Origin: a virus
Virus record (IMG/VR): IMGVR_UViG_3300005588_000650
Span: 1-30,440 of that record
Strand: one strand, 5' to 3'
Length of the DNA: 30,440 nt
In this document: one piece after another, positions 13,614 through 23,442 of the stretch
How the letters are laid out: every line of letters begins with the position of its first letter
Numbering within the stretch: the first letter of the stretch is position 1
Translations under genes and position numbers: made by a program
The notes under the pieces: generated by a model
Seen by the model: the letters and a program-made list of their open reading frames with translations, nothing else
The model's database searches: none
Told to the model about the DNA's origin: nothing

Positions 13614-14914
13614 AGTGGAGGCCCTGCTTTATTGGACAATTTATCAGCAATAAATTTTACGGCTTCTTCATTGTATATTGAGGGTGTCCCGGAAGGGAGC
13701 GCCCCGGATTGTTTATATTTGTCAGCGAGACTTTTATTCCGAAAATTGAAAGATGAGTATTTCTTGTTGACCTTCAGCTTTTCTGATTTAATCAAGTTGT
13801 TGATCTGGGTATTGGTTGCGCCCGCGATCTTCTTTTTCACCAAATCAACCATCTCTTGCCATGAATATGGATAGAGTTTGATAAGCTCTTCTTTTTTGGT
13901 GGCAACAATTTTGGTGGATTTTTTGATTTCTCCGATAAGCTTCAAAGTCGGAGTACCGGATTTCTCGACAAATTCGCCTTCCTTGATAAAGCTAATTTTA
14001 GGCAAAAGTTCTTCATCAATGACAAAGCTACCTGCCTTGCCGTCCACGACACCGGAATCCAAATTTAATACGGCAGAATTTTCAATTCCGTTCGACAGAA
14101 TATTGCTAACGTGCTTGCTCAAAATGGTTTCGGAGAGGGTACGTATGCGCTCCTCAATAATTTGTTGCAGTTCCGTCGGGGCGATCAGGCGGTTTTCGCC
14201 CTGGTAACGGTAGTAGATATGTCCTTCAGCCGCTCCTTCAACCTGCCTGATAAACATAACGGGCTTAATCTTTACCGGGGGAATATGAAGGACACCGATG
14301 GTTTTTCCACCGCGACCCAATGATGACATATCAAAATTAACGCCGCAACTAAAGTAACTACGGAGTTTTTGGTTTAGGTTTTTCCTGTCGTATTTTTCGT
14401 ATTTAACCTTATCCGTTCCAACAATTTCCCAAGTTTTATCCTTAAGGCCGAACGCAATATAACCGCCTTTGTTATTGGCAAAAGCGGCAATGGCCTTAAT
14501 GCAATTGTCGATCCAGTGCTGGCCACCAAAAGATTCTTTACATTCAATCTGATCTGTTTCGGTGATGGCAAGGTGGTCTTTACTACCCTTGCGCATTGGA
14601 AATAGAGCCTCCAAAATATTTATGCTTACCGGACCAGTATCAATTTTCTCAAAACCCGCCGGTTTTTTCGCCCGCGTGATGAAGGAATCTGTATCTTTGT
14701 CCGATGTGGCCTTTATTCCTTTGTATCGTGGTTTATTAGTTTTAACTTCGGAAATGCGCCCGCCATTGGTTTCATCGCGCCCTTCAAGGCGACGAACCGT
14801 ATTTATCAACCCCAATATATCCTGGTTTTTGTATCCTCCCCGCGCCAGCAGGTTTCTGATGATGCCAACTTCATCATCTGTCAAAGAACCTGCTCTTTGC
14901 ATACGCCCAACCAT
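13610..14914 (-). CDS. AlbA_2/Schlafen-type putative nucleic-acid-binding protein
   Basis: This 434-residue protein has three parts. Residues 12-60 (LTDDEVGIIRNLLARGGYKN...NGGRISEVKT) look like a helix-turn-helix. Residues about 120-260 carry the AlbA_2 (Schlafen-like) signature: QIECKESFGG, AFANNKGGYIAFGLKD, then YRYQGENRLIAPTELQQIIEERI. The C-terminal region is charged, with another helix-turn-helix-like segment around ATNTQINNLIKSEKLKVNKKY. AlbA_2 proteins bind nucleic acid, and some Schlafen-fold relatives cleave tRNA, so it may be a nuclease effector or sensor. Its ATG overlaps the ATPase stop (TAATG), so the two are made together. The AlbA_2 assignment is sound and the activity is unknown. 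Confidence 0.83.
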   Translation of the reverse strand: MVGRMQRAGSLTDDEVGIIRNLLARGGYKNQDILGLINTVRRLEGRDETNGGRISEVKTNKPRYKGIKATSDKDTDSFITRAKKPAGFEKIDTGPVSINILEALFPMRKGSKDHLAITETDQIECKESFGGQHWIDNCIKAIAAFANNKGGYIAFGLKDKTWEIVGTDKVKYEKYDRKNLNQKLRSYFSCGVNFDMSSLGRGGKTIGVLHIPPVKIKPVMFIRQVEGAAEGHIYYRYQGENRLIAPTELQQIIEERIRTLSETILSKHVSNILSNGIENSAVLNLDSGVVDGKAGSFVIDEELLPKISFIKEGEFVEKSGTPTLKLIGEIKKSTKIVATKKEELIKLYPYSWQEMVDLVKKKIAGATNTQINNLIKSEKLKVNKKYSSFNFRNKSLADKYKQSGALPSGTPSIYNEEAVKFIADKLSNKAGPPL

Positions 14915-16905
14915 TATGCATCCTCCAACAAATTGCGCTTCAAAAGTCGTTGTTCAGGGTTCGAACCATCAAGCGTTACAATATGGCATTCGGTGCTAAT
15001 CAGGTTTTTTGGGGGCTCTGTGGTGGTGGTTACAATGTATTGAAAAGGTGGTTCTTCTGCTATCTTTTCTAGTTCGCGGACAAATAGGAAAAGCTTGTGA
15101 TAATATGACAGCCCAAGGTCTGCCTCACGGGGGCTATCATGGATTAAAAATGCCGGTAGGTTTGACCGCCCTTCAATAGTAAGAAGAAGAGCTGATAGAT
15201 CAAAAACAACTGCCTTCAAAGAGGTCATTGCCAAACCACCCACCTGCACCTGAGCTTCAAGCCCAGAGCCTGTCAGAGAGATTTTTGCGGTTGTATTTCC
15301 TCCCAAAAATCCCTTTGAGACATAACAAAAAAACTCGTTAAACTTGGTCATTGCAGCTTTGTGCTGCTCTCTTAATTTTGCAAGTTGTTCACCGTATTTC
15401 TTGCTATCCTTTGCCCGGTTATCGCGCTGAGTTTCGAATTCAGTTTTCTTATCAAGAAAGGCATTCAATTTCTTTGCTTGCTTTACAAGATTGTCAGCAT
15501 TGAATTTACGGCCTATATAGTCATCGCGTGTTTCCTGATCCATCTTCTGAATAGTATTTATCTGTGCCTGAACCGCCTCTAGTTCAATTTCAATTTGTTC
15601 CAGGAGCAATTCTTTCTCAATTTTTTGATTTTTAAAACCAGCAGCAGCGGCATTGCACTGTTTAATTTGTTCCTGAACATGTGCTTTATCTCCCTCAATC
15701 TGATCAACATCAGTCAGCTTGTGGGAAAGACCACATCCCTCTGCAAGAGCTATATCAATCATGACATTGCAAATGGGGCAACGATCTCCAAATTCTGCTT
15801 TCAATGTATTACCATCCAGTTTTTTGTGTTCCCCTTGAAGGTTGCTCAAATGACTGGATTGGAGCGCAATACGGCCATCTAACTGGCCAATCTGTTCTTT
15901 TAGAACAGCCAAATTCCCAATTAGACTATCCCGTTGTTTGCAAAGAGGGTCCAATTCATTGCTAGATACTTTTGGGCTTCCTTCTTTCTCAATATTTGAC
16001 AAACTGGTTTTAGCAGCATTAGCCAGAATACCTGCCCCAATGGGGTCCGTAGCTGGCACAGTCATAGACACATCCAGATTATTAGCTAACTCCGCAGCAA
16101 CGCGATCAATCGTCTTGGTATAATGTTCGATATTCTGCTCTATTGTAGATTCTTTCGGGAGCGTGTCTCGTTTCTGTCTGACATCCATTTCCTCTTTGGA
16201 AATCAGGTTTAAGAACAGCCGAACGGCCAAGAGCCTTTCATCTTTTGAAAGACCACTTATAGGCGATTGAGTATTTGCGTCTGCATGACGCCAATCTAAT
16301 AGATGGTCAAAACGACATTCCTGGTCCCGGCTTGACCAGCCAAGGGCGTAGGGCCAGCCCTTTCGATTTTTAGTGCCCGGCAAGGCCACCTCTAAATCTC
16401 TTGATATCAGGTCAGAGGAAATAGCATCAAGCAGAGGTTCCATGCCCGTCTGAGGGAGATCGCTTTCCAAGATTTCGTCCAGCGTTCTTCCCTCGGTTGC
16501 CCAATGCTTACGTGTAATCCCTAATGGGCGGATCACGGCCCACGGATTTCCACCAACCATCACTTCCGCACCAACCAAACCGGAGGGCAGTTCTCGAGCA
16601 ATTGAGTGATGAAGGGCATCATTTGCAAAACGCTCTTCACCTAAACAGTAGCGCAGCAATCTACAAAAAAGGGTTTTTCCAGCGCCGTGGCCACTACCCG
16701 CACTTTCTCCGAGGCCAACCGCATCCGCGCCGGGATCAGGGGACCAAATAATATTGAGGCCTTTGCGCAGTGGCAGATCACGTATAACCTTTCCCGGCTT
16801 TTCCCATATGATCAGTCGTCGAACCCATACATGGGGTTCCAGACGATCTTGCGCTGGAGATACAACCTCTAACGGCTCATGAAATAGCTCTGTCTGCCGC
16901 CCCAT
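14914..16905 (-). CDS. SMC/Rad50-like ATPase with CxxC hook
   Basis: A 663-residue ABC-type ATPase of the RecF/Rad50/SMC kind. The N-terminal head has Walker [16 protein letters not shown] (about 70-84). A long helical region runs from about 220 to 530 and is interrupted by CPICNVMI near residue 373, the position and form of a zinc hook. The C-terminal head contains [14 protein letters not shown] (signature-like) and [20 protein letters not shown] (Walker B/D-loop region, about 585-605). Such ATPases sense DNA ends or phage DNA in systems such as Lamassu, Septu and ABC-three-component modules. The ATG at 16905 follows GGAG, and the gene overlaps res by 29 bp, tying the two halves of the operon together. 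A TTG at 16920 is a weaker alternative. Confidence 0.85.
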   Translation of the reverse strand: MGRQTELFHEPLEVVSPAQDRLEPHVWVRRLIIWEKPGKVIRDLPLRKGLNIIWSPDPGADAVGLGESAGSGHGAGKTLFCRLLRYCLGEERFANDALHHSIARELPSGLVGAEVMVGGNPWAVIRPLGITRKHWATEGRTLDEILESDLPQTGMEPLLDAISSDLISRDLEVALPGTKNRKGWPYALGWSSRDQECRFDHLLDWRHADANTQSPISGLSKDERLLAVRLFLNLISKEEMDVRQKRDTLPKESTIEQNIEHYTKTIDRVAAELANNLDVSMTVPATDPIGAGILANAAKTSLSNIEKEGSPKVSSNELDPLCKQRDSLIGNLAVLKEQIGQLDGRIALQSSHLSNLQGEHKKLDGNTLKAEFGDRCPICNVMIDIALAEGCGLSHKLTDVDQIEGDKAHVQEQIKQCNAAAAGFKNQKIEKELLLEQIEIELEAVQAQINTIQKMDQETRDDYIGRKFNADNLVKQAKKLNAFLDKKTEFETQRDNRAKDSKKYGEQLAKLREQHKAAMTKFNEFFCYVSKGFLGGNTTAKISLTGSGLEAQVQVGGLAMTSLKAVVFDLSALLLTIEGRSNLPAFLIHDSPREADLGLSYYHKLFLFVRELEKIAEEPPFQYIVTTTTEPPKNLISTECHIVTLDGSNPEQRLLKRNLLEDA

Positions 16906-19900
16906 CTTGTTTATCTCCAAAGAATGTAATGATATTTTGCTCAGCTTCTACAATTGAAATATCCTTCAGTAATTCTGCACAAACGGTCACACGTCCCTGC
17001 ATCCAGTCCTGGCGAGATGATGTCGGAAAATCAACTCCCATCGACCATGTACCATTGCCTGCTTCAACCAAAGCACCAGAGGCCTTCATGGTTTGTATTG
17101 CTTCCCCCCACATTCGGTCGGCTCCATCTCTTCTAAATTCGGCAAGACTGATAACAGTATTTGGAAGTGGCTGTGTTTCTTGACCCACAACCCGCACCCA
17201 GTGATCTTTTTTATCATCAGGTAAGAAAGGCATAGCTAGAAGTGGCTTCCGCGCCAGATCGGCAACCATACGCACTTTGTTAGCGTCAGTGGGGGTGTTG
17301 AAATATCGCATGGAATCCACGATGGCCGCCATAACAGCAGCTTCAGCATCGAAGTCATCTGGCATGGCCCACGCGTTATTGGGTAGAGTAGCAATGTTCT
17401 GTCCAGTTACGACAACCTCAACTTCTCGGTTTTCAGTGAAAGTCCCCTTCAATCCAACAACGTCCATTAATTTTCCATAGTCGGTGACAACGTCATATTT
17501 GACCTTTTCAGATTGGGTATGTTTATTGATGCCATCAAAGAATTTACGGGCACATTCGATTTTGGTTTTCTCAATTTCGCGCAATTTCATTGTGGACATT
17601 GTGCCCTTGGTCTCTGCCACAAAGTAAATATGTTTAACGCTGCCCTGCTTAAATGAAATTGCCCAGTCGGGGTTATAATCGCCAACAGGTGTTGGAATGA
17701 GGAAACCGCCCGGCAGTTTTGCATAGACCACGACTTCATCGCTCACATCCAGTTCACCGACAAACCGGCGCTCGACAGAGGAATCGGTGACACAGTAATC
17801 ATAGACGTGATTGTTGAGTTTTTCCGTGGCACGTGAGAAATCCTGCCCTGTTTGAGCGGCAGTGAATATATCAGTCTCATAGCGATCTTCAACTCCGTCA
17901 TAATTGAGTTTTTCAATAATGGCGGTGGCTTTTTGTTCCTTGATCAACCTTGAAGTTTCTGTGATGAAATGTTCAGGGTTTAGTTGAAATTGCGCGAATA
18001 TGGCTGGTTCAATTTGCGTAAGAATTTCCGCTACGGTTTTGCGGGTCAGGTGGGCATTCTCGGCAATTTTACCGACAAGATCGTAGGTAACATCTGAATA
18101 TACTGTGCCGCCCCGTTCTGTGCTTGCGCCAGTAATCTTGAAGCTTTCACCAGATTTAAGCTGGTCATCAGTTACGGCAGCAATTTGCTCACCTTCTTGC
18201 ACTGTGTATTGCAACGGGGTGACGCGAAGCTCTTTATTGAGCGCAACAACTGATTTTTGCACAAGCTCACCGGACTCAAATTCAACACGATAAACCGCCT
18301 TGCGATTGATACGTGACCAGAGTTCCAGAAATTCCTTTTTTTCGAAATTAGCGTTGAGTGGATTGGTTTTCGGCTTGCGGCCATCATCAATTTTGGGAAG
18401 TTTGCTATCGTCAAATACGCTGTCAATCAGGTCTATTATCTGCGCCATATAAGGTTCAAGCTCCTCGGCAAAACCTGCAAGCTCGCCTGCTTCCTTGGCC
18501 AGATGATACGTATCAGTGATCCCGTCATCATCATCGGTGTAATCGTTCTTGATCAAATAGCGATAAATTTGCTTGGCCATTTGTGGGGTTATTTCCACAG
18601 AACCGGATTCTGTATCTATAATCTTTCCGGTAAAATAGGCTTCGGTGGCTTTTCTGGGGCGGGCTGAAAGTGTTTCTGCGATTTCAGTTTGCAGGCCCGC
18701 AACAAAGTCCTTGTAGCTTTCACTGGCGACAACGGTGAGCACATTAATGTCATGCACAATGGCCGGATGATCCATACGTTCACCATATTGATCAACGGAC
18801 AAGCGAAGTCCGCGACCGACTTCCTGGCGACGAGACAGTGTGTTGTCACTGTGTTTCAACATGCACATGACAAAGACATTAGGGTTATCCCACCCCTCAC
18901 GCAGAGCGGAATGCGAGAAGATGAAACGGGTTGGCTCATCAAAGGATAGAAGCCGTTCCTTGTCTTTCAGGATCAGGTCATAAGCATCAACGTCATCAGA
19001 ATCGACCGCGCGTGCGCCAACATTGGGGTCCTTCAGGCGCTTGGTTTTCTTGTCGATGGCGAAATAGCCGTTATGGGTTTTTTCTGCCTCAATACCGGCA
19101 AGGTATTTGCGGTAAGCCTCATTGTCGATGGCAAGTTCTGACAGGTATTCGTCTTTTAGTGTCTGATATTCACGTTCAAAGACGCGGGCATAGTCGCCTT
19201 TTTCGTCTTCCTGGCCGTAGTCACGATATTTGGCAACGGTATCGATAAAGAACAGGGACAGCACCTTGATACCTTGGGCAAAGAGCTGCTTTTCCTTGTC
19301 AAAATGCGCTTTGATGGTTTCGCGTATCTGGATACGGCGAATATCCTGTTCATTCACATCACCGGTGGCTTCACCGGCATTCAGAACTTCACCATTGGTA
19401 AATTCAACCGTGTCGTGATTATAATCAATCTGGCTGATGGTAAAGCCGCGATATTGATCCAGTTCACCGGATTCCACAAACAGATCGCGCCCGAATTCCA
19501 GCCGTTTGAGCTGGCGCTTAATCTCACCGTTTTTGAGTTTTACCTCCAGATCAATGCGCGCGACAGGGGCTTTCTTGGAAATCTCAATACTTTCCAGATA
19601 GAGATAGGCATTGGTGCCCGCCAGCCCGCGCGTCTGAATACCGCGCACGGCAATTTTCTTCACCAGTTTCTGGTTATAGGCATCAAGCGCATCAAGCCTG
19701 TGTATCTTGTTGTGATTGGTTTTGTGGGTTGCGGAATAGCGCATAATGAACAGCGGGTTGAATTTCGGCAGGGCGTCCATGGTGGCCGCGCCTTCCATCT
19801 TTTGTGGTTCATCCAGGATCAGGATCGGGCGGTTGGAGCTGATCACATCAATGGGGCGACGGGATTGGAAGTCGTCCAACTCATCATATATCCGGCGATT

Positions 19901-20539
19901 GTCCGCACCGCGCGCGTTGAATGCCTGAATATTGATAATCATCACATTAATGCCAGCATCTGATGAAAAGCTTTCCAGCTCATGCAAGCGTTTGGAATTA
20001 TAGATGAAAAAACGGGCTTTCTTGCCGTAGCTTTCGGTAAAATGGTCAGCGGTGATTTCGAATGATTTTTTTATGCCCTCGCGGATGGCAATGCTGGGCA
20101 CCATGATGATAAATTTTGACCAGCCGAAACGCTTGTGCATCTCGAATATGCTCTTGATATAGCAATAGGTCTTGCCGGTGCCGGTCTCCATCTCGATATC
20201 AAGATTGAGGCGCGCGCCGGGCTTGTATGATTTTTGCTTTGGCTTGACCACGCCCTTGCGGTCGGTTTCGGTGAAATCGGCAAGCGACTTTGACAGGGGC
20301 AGGTTTTGGCGTTTCTGCACGACCTGAATATTGTCCAGAAGCTGAACATCGGTCAGATGAATATCAGCATTTTTAAAGCCTTCATATTCAGACTCGGATC
20401 GATAATACTCACCTTTCTTCACCTGTCCCGGATCAATCCGATAGCGTAACGCGTCACTTTTGGGCTGTCCGGCAAAGCAATCCAGAACCGCGTCAACGGC
20501 GTTGGTTTGATAGGGCTGAATTTTGAATTTAAGTTTCAT
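16877..20539 (-). CDS. res: Type III restriction enzyme, Res subunit (helicase-nuclease)
   Basis: This 1220-residue protein should translocate on DNA with Mod and cut unmethylated DNA. The start [14 protein letters not shown] is typical of Res. Walker [16 protein letters not shown] lies near 113-127, and motif [10 protein letters not shown] near 242. Motif III-like YSATHK follows, and helicase domain 2 carries [10 protein letters not shown] and [13 protein letters not shown]. The C-terminal PD-(D/E)XK nuclease reads YNPDWAI...FVAETKG, with the ETK near residue 975. I start at 20539, where GGAGGG sits 6 bases upstream, rather than at an in-frame ATG 17 codons earlier. The start overlaps the small gene by 11 bp. 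All motifs are intact. Confidence 0.93.
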   Translation of the reverse strand: MKLKFKIQPYQTNAVDAVLDCFAGQPKSDALRYRIDPGQVKKGEYYRSESEYEGFKNADIHLTDVQLLDNIQVVQKRQNLPLSKSLADFTETDRKGVVKPKQKSYKPGARLNLDIEMETGTGKTYCYIKSIFEMHKRFGWSKFIIMVPSIAIREGIKKSFEITADHFTESYGKKARFFIYNSKRLHELESFSSDAGINVMIINIQAFNARGADNRRIYDELDDFQSRRPIDVISSNRPILILDEPQKMEGAATMDALPKFNPLFIMRYSATHKTNHNKIHRLDALDAYNQKLVKKIAVRGIQTRGLAGTNAYLYLESIEISKKAPVARIDLEVKLKNGEIKRQLKRLEFGRDLFVESGELDQYRGFTISQIDYNHDTVEFTNGEVLNAGEATGDVNEQDIRRIQIRETIKAHFDKEKQLFAQGIKVLSLFFIDTVAKYRDYGQEDEKGDYARVFEREYQTLKDEYLSELAIDNEAYRKYLAGIEAEKTHNGYFAIDKKTKRLKDPNVGARAVDSDDVDAYDLILKDKERLLSFDEPTRFIFSHSALREGWDNPNVFVMCMLKHSDNTLSRRQEVGRGLRLSVDQYGERMDHPAIVHDINVLTVVASESYKDFVAGLQTEIAETLSARPRKATEAYFTGKIIDTESGSVEITPQMAKQIYRYLIKNDYTDDDDGITDTYHLAKEAGELAGFAEELEPYMAQIIDLIDSVFDDSKLPKIDDGRKPKTNPLNANFEKKEFLELWSRINRKAVYRVEFESGELVQKSVVALNKELRVTPLQYTVQEGEQIAAVTDDQLKSGESFKITGASTERGGTVYSDVTYDLVGKIAENAHLTRKTVAEILTQIEPAIFAQFQLNPEHFITETSRLIKEQKATAIIEKLNYDGVEDRYETDIFTAAQTGQDFSRATEKLNNHVYDYCVTDSSVERRFVGELDVSDEVVVYAKLPGGFLIPTPVGDYNPDWAISFKQGSVKHIYFVAETKGTMSTMKLREIEKTKIECARKFFDGINKHTQSEKVKYDVVTDYGKLMDVVGLKGTFTENREVEVVVTGQNIATLPNNAWAMPDDFDAEAAVMAAIVDSMRYFNTPTDANKVRMVADLARKPLLAMPFLPDDKKDHWVRVVGQETQPLPNTVISLAEFRRDGADRMWGEAIQTMKASGALVEAGNGTWSMGVDFPTSSRQDWMQGRVTVCAELLKDISIVEAEQNIITFFGDKQDGAADRAIS

Positions 20540-20837
20540 CGTCGCCCTCCAAATTCCCTTTTTTTGCCTGGAAGTACACGGGCACATCAAAAGTAATTCT
20601 ATTTAGCTGTTCCGTCTTTCCTTCAGCCTTAATTTCAGCCATTGACAGAACAGATATGCTTCCTCCGCCTTCTTTGTTAGTTGTTACAACAACTTCGAAA
20701 GACACGTGTTGAGGCAGGGTGACTTTTTCGCCTTCGACACGTCCAGGCGCAATCCAAGACGGTGATGTTTGTTGAGCTTCCGATACGCCTTCGGCAATAT
20801 CCAGCAGGGTCTTTTTTACAAATTCTTTGAGTTTCAT
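20529..20837 (-). CDS. Small protein between mod and res (possibly trypco2-like)
   Basis: A 102-residue protein: an N-terminal helix ([21 protein letters not shown]) followed by beta strands ([20 protein letters not shown]...[11 protein letters not shown]). The helix-plus-sandwich plan resembles small trypco2-like or related domains found as accessory parts of defence operons, but the match is by general shape only. AGGAAGG precedes the ATG at 20837, and upstream in-frame GTG/TTG codons are unlikely. It follows mod by 12 bp and overlaps res by 11 bp. Type III systems normally have only mod and res, so an in-between gene is unusual. Its DNA looks more AT-rich than its flanks. Confidence 0.7.
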   Translation of the reverse strand: MKLKEFVKKTLLDIAEGVSEAQQTSPSWIAPGRVEGEKVTLPQHVSFEVVVTTNKEGGGSISVLSMAEIKAEGKTEQLNRITFDVPVYFQAKKGNLEGDDET

Positions 20838-20849
20838 CACCAAGCCTTC

Positions 20850-22736
20850 CTAAATCGACTTAACGTCGGTTGCGGGAGATAATGAACGGAAAATCTGATC
20901 GACATTGATTTTGACCGCATCCGAGACAAAACCATTGTCGCGGAACACCATGCGCACGGGTTTATGGGTCGCCAGTTCCTTGACCAGCTCTTCGGTAATG
21001 CCTTTGTCAAAACAGGCGACCAGGTCATAAGGTTCGTGATTAACGAAAAAGACGGCCTTGCCCTGAATGGTGTCCTTAGCGATGGGCAGAGTGAGGTCAA
21101 CACCCCAATCCACCAATACCTGAAACAACAGGTCTTCCGGATTATCCCGCCCCGGCTTGATATTATCCACAGTGGAAAGCAGATCGGCCTGCTTGGTTGC
21201 TTGCGGCGTGTAATAAACATCCGCCATATTGGACGTGTCGATTTTCAGGACACGGAAGCCGACATCCTTATTCCAGTCTTTGTGGTATTCCCCCTCAAGT
21301 ATTTTCTTGCCCGCACGGCGGATGCGTTCCTTGGATATTTCGGCGATGGTTTTATATCCGGCTTTATAGGCTTCCGATTGTTCATCAGCTATTTCAGGAA
21401 GTTGAACCGAAATTAGTTTTCTCTTACCTCCATCTTTTGAGTTCATTTCGAACAGTGCCTCTGCAGTTGCGTTTGACCCTGCAAAAAAGTCGAGCATGAA
21501 CCCATCTTTACAAGCCATATGCATTAAAGTTTCTAATAACCCTACCGGCTTTGGTGTCTCAAAAACCGCACGACCGTCAAAGAGTTCTTTTAAAGAGTTT
21601 TTTGCAGTTTCGTTTGTTCCAGCCTCTGCGGCGAATAGGATACTCTCTGGTGTAAGCCCTCTTTCTTTTGCATCAAGATACGTTTTAATCCGAGGTACAC
21701 CGTTGCCAGTTTTTCCAAACCAAATTCTTTTTTCAAGTATCGCCTTTTCCATTTCTGGCTTTGTGTAAACCCAACAGCGGCCACTTTCGAGTTCGTGTTT
21801 AGTGCCATTTGGTGCTTCAAGTGTGTAAAATTGTGCCTTCGTCCCGTGGCCAGCTTGGGCACTGGCCGGATCAGATTTCCATTTTCCACGGAGGTCGTTG
21901 TCTGGATTCTTATAGTTTGCCAATGCTTTCTCGGACAGTGGTAATTGGGCCAGAGGTCGGACACCCTTCTCAATAGATTTTGCGTAACAGATAATATAAT
22001 CGTGACGAGAGGATACAACTTTTCGATTTTCTCGATTCGTCCGTTTTTCCCAAATAAAATTAGCTAGAAAATTATCATTGCCAAAAATATCGTCACAAAC
22101 TTTGTTAAGGTTTGCTAGTTCTGCGTCACCGATTGATATAAATATAATACCGTCCTGTGCGAGCAAATTTCTTGCAAGTTTAAGGCGAGGATAAATCATG
22201 GAAAGCCAATCAGAGTGGAATCTCCCATTGGTTTCTGTGTTTGCAACCAAACGATTGCCTTCAATGTCAGTTTGAAGTGACTTTTTTAGAAATTCTTCTG
22301 TATTCTCAGAAAAATCATCTTCATAGATAAAATCATTCCCTGTATTATAAGGTGGATCGATATAGATCATTTTGATTTTGCCAAGATAGGTTTCCTGCAG
22401 CAGTTTCAGGGCTTCCAGATTGTCGCCTTCAATAAACAGGTTTTTGGTGGTATCAAAATCGACGCTTTCTGCGCGGCAGGGGCGCAGGGTTTTGGCAATG
22501 GGGGCATTGGCGGTGAGCAGGGCTTCGCGCTTGCCCGGCCAGTCAAGGCGATAGCGTTCCTGTGGCCCCTCCACAATACTGTCCGATAATTCCTGCCGGA
22601 GCTGGTCAAAATCTACGGCCAGTCGCAATTTGCCATTTTCGTCTTTGGCTTCGTTCACGCAATTTGGAAACAGGTCGCGGATTTTGGCGATATTTCCCTC
22701 CGTTAAATCAGGGCTGTGCATTTTTAGCTTTTCCAT
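20850..22736 (-). CDS. mod: Type III DNA methyltransferase, Mod subunit (N6-adenine, beta class)
   Basis: A 628-residue adenine methyltransferase and specificity subunit of the type III system. The catalytic motif IV is YIDPPYNTGNDFIYEDDF, with D127-PPY. The SAM-binding motif I comes later as DFFAGSNATAEAL (about 415-427). That IV-before-I order defines the beta class. The stretch between them is the target-recognition region. AAGGAA precedes the ATG. The N- and C-terminal parts look GC-richer than the central part, as expected when the recognition domain has been exchanged. Motif I reads FAGSNATAEA where many relatives have FAGSGTT. The gene sits in the order DUF4391, mod, small gene, res. 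Confidence 0.93.
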   Translation of the reverse strand: MEKLKMHSPDLTEGNIAKIRDLFPNCVNEAKDENGKLRLAVDFDQLRQELSDSIVEGPQERYRLDWPGKREALLTANAPIAKTLRPCRAESVDFDTTKNLFIEGDNLEALKLLQETYLGKIKMIYIDPPYNTGNDFIYEDDFSENTEEFLKKSLQTDIEGNRLVANTETNGRFHSDWLSMIYPRLKLARNLLAQDGIIFISIGDAELANLNKVCDDIFGNDNFLANFIWEKRTNRENRKVVSSRHDYIICYAKSIEKGVRPLAQLPLSEKALANYKNPDNDLRGKWKSDPASAQAGHGTKAQFYTLEAPNGTKHELESGRCWVYTKPEMEKAILEKRIWFGKTGNGVPRIKTYLDAKERGLTPESILFAAEAGTNETAKNSLKELFDGRAVFETPKPVGLLETLMHMACKDGFMLDFFAGSNATAEALFEMNSKDGGKRKLISVQLPEIADEQSEAYKAGYKTIAEISKERIRRAGKKILEGEYHKDWNKDVGFRVLKIDTSNMADVYYTPQATKQADLLSTVDNIKPGRDNPEDLLFQVLVDWGVDLTLPIAKDTIQGKAVFFVNHEPYDLVACFDKGITEELVKELATHKPVRMVFRDNGFVSDAVKINVDQIFRSLSPATDVKSI

Positions 22737-22755
22737 GTTTTTATTCCTTGTCGCC

Positions 22756-23442
22756 CTAATTCTTCCGGCCTGTTAATTGTTTTAATTCTTGTTGCACCGT
22801 CCGCAATTCTGCGTTGATGGCGATACGCTTGTTAAACTGTTTTTCACGGGCCATGCGAGCCTTGATCCGTGCTATTTCGCGCTCACTCGCCCGAATAGCT
22901 TCCAGATTTTCAACCCGCGCTGCGAGTGGCGCATCCTTGCCGACTTCACCGGGCAGCAGGCCGCTTAACAGCTTTTCATAGAGCGCACCCAGATCAAGCG
23001 CTGTGGGTAAGGCCACTCGCGGCCTGTCTGTCGTTTGCCAATCAGTTTCAAAATATTCGCTCAGCACCCATTTTGTACTATCCGCCTCACCTTTTTGATT
23101 AATTGGGGGCCGTTTATAGGCCGCAACCATTTTGCATTTGCCATCATGTGACAGTTCAAAAATGATTGGGAAAGGAATGGCCTTATCAATGGCCCGCAAA
23201 ATATCTTCATCACATGCCGCCGTCCGCAAGCGGATTTCAAAAACCTGAATTTCCGACACGAATTTTGTGGCGGCCAGATTGATGGTTTCCGGCGCCAGCT
23301 TGACTTTCCAGAAGATTTTTTCCACCTGATTTACAAAGAGCTGTTGCAGTTTTGAAGATGCGTGGGCGTGATCATAGATTTTGCTCTTGGGTAAGATTCT
23401 ACCAAATTTCGCTGCTTTGGGATATTCGAAGAATGCTGTCAT
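22756..23442 (-). CDS. DUF4391 domain protein
   Basis: A 228-residue protein that I recognise as DUF4391 by its start (FFEYPKAAKFGRILPKSKIYDHA) and the QLFVNQVEKIFWKVKLAPETINL segment. The C terminus is coiled and basic (ASEREIARIKARMAREKQFNKRIAINAELRTVQQELKQL). The family has no established function and tends to occur next to defence helicases and methyltransferases. Its ATG overlaps the helicase stop as ATGA, and mod follows 19 bp later, so it is probably a partner that links the helicase to the restriction complex. That link is inference. Confidence 0.82.
   Translation of the reverse strand: MTAFFEYPKAAKFGRILPKSKIYDHAHASSKLQQLFVNQVEKIFWKVKLAPETINLAATKFVSEIQVFEIRLRTAACDEDILRAIDKAIPFPIIFELSHDGKCKMVAAYKRPPINQKGEADSTKWVLSEYFETDWQTTDRPRVALPTALDLGALYEKLLSGLLPGEVGKDAPLAARVENLEAIRASEREIARIKARMAREKQFNKRIAINAELRTVQQELKQLTGRKN

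Noticed and set aside
19274-19963. A 229-residue plus-strand frame opposite res
   Set aside because: It mirrors conserved helicase codons, has no family resemblance and no start signals.
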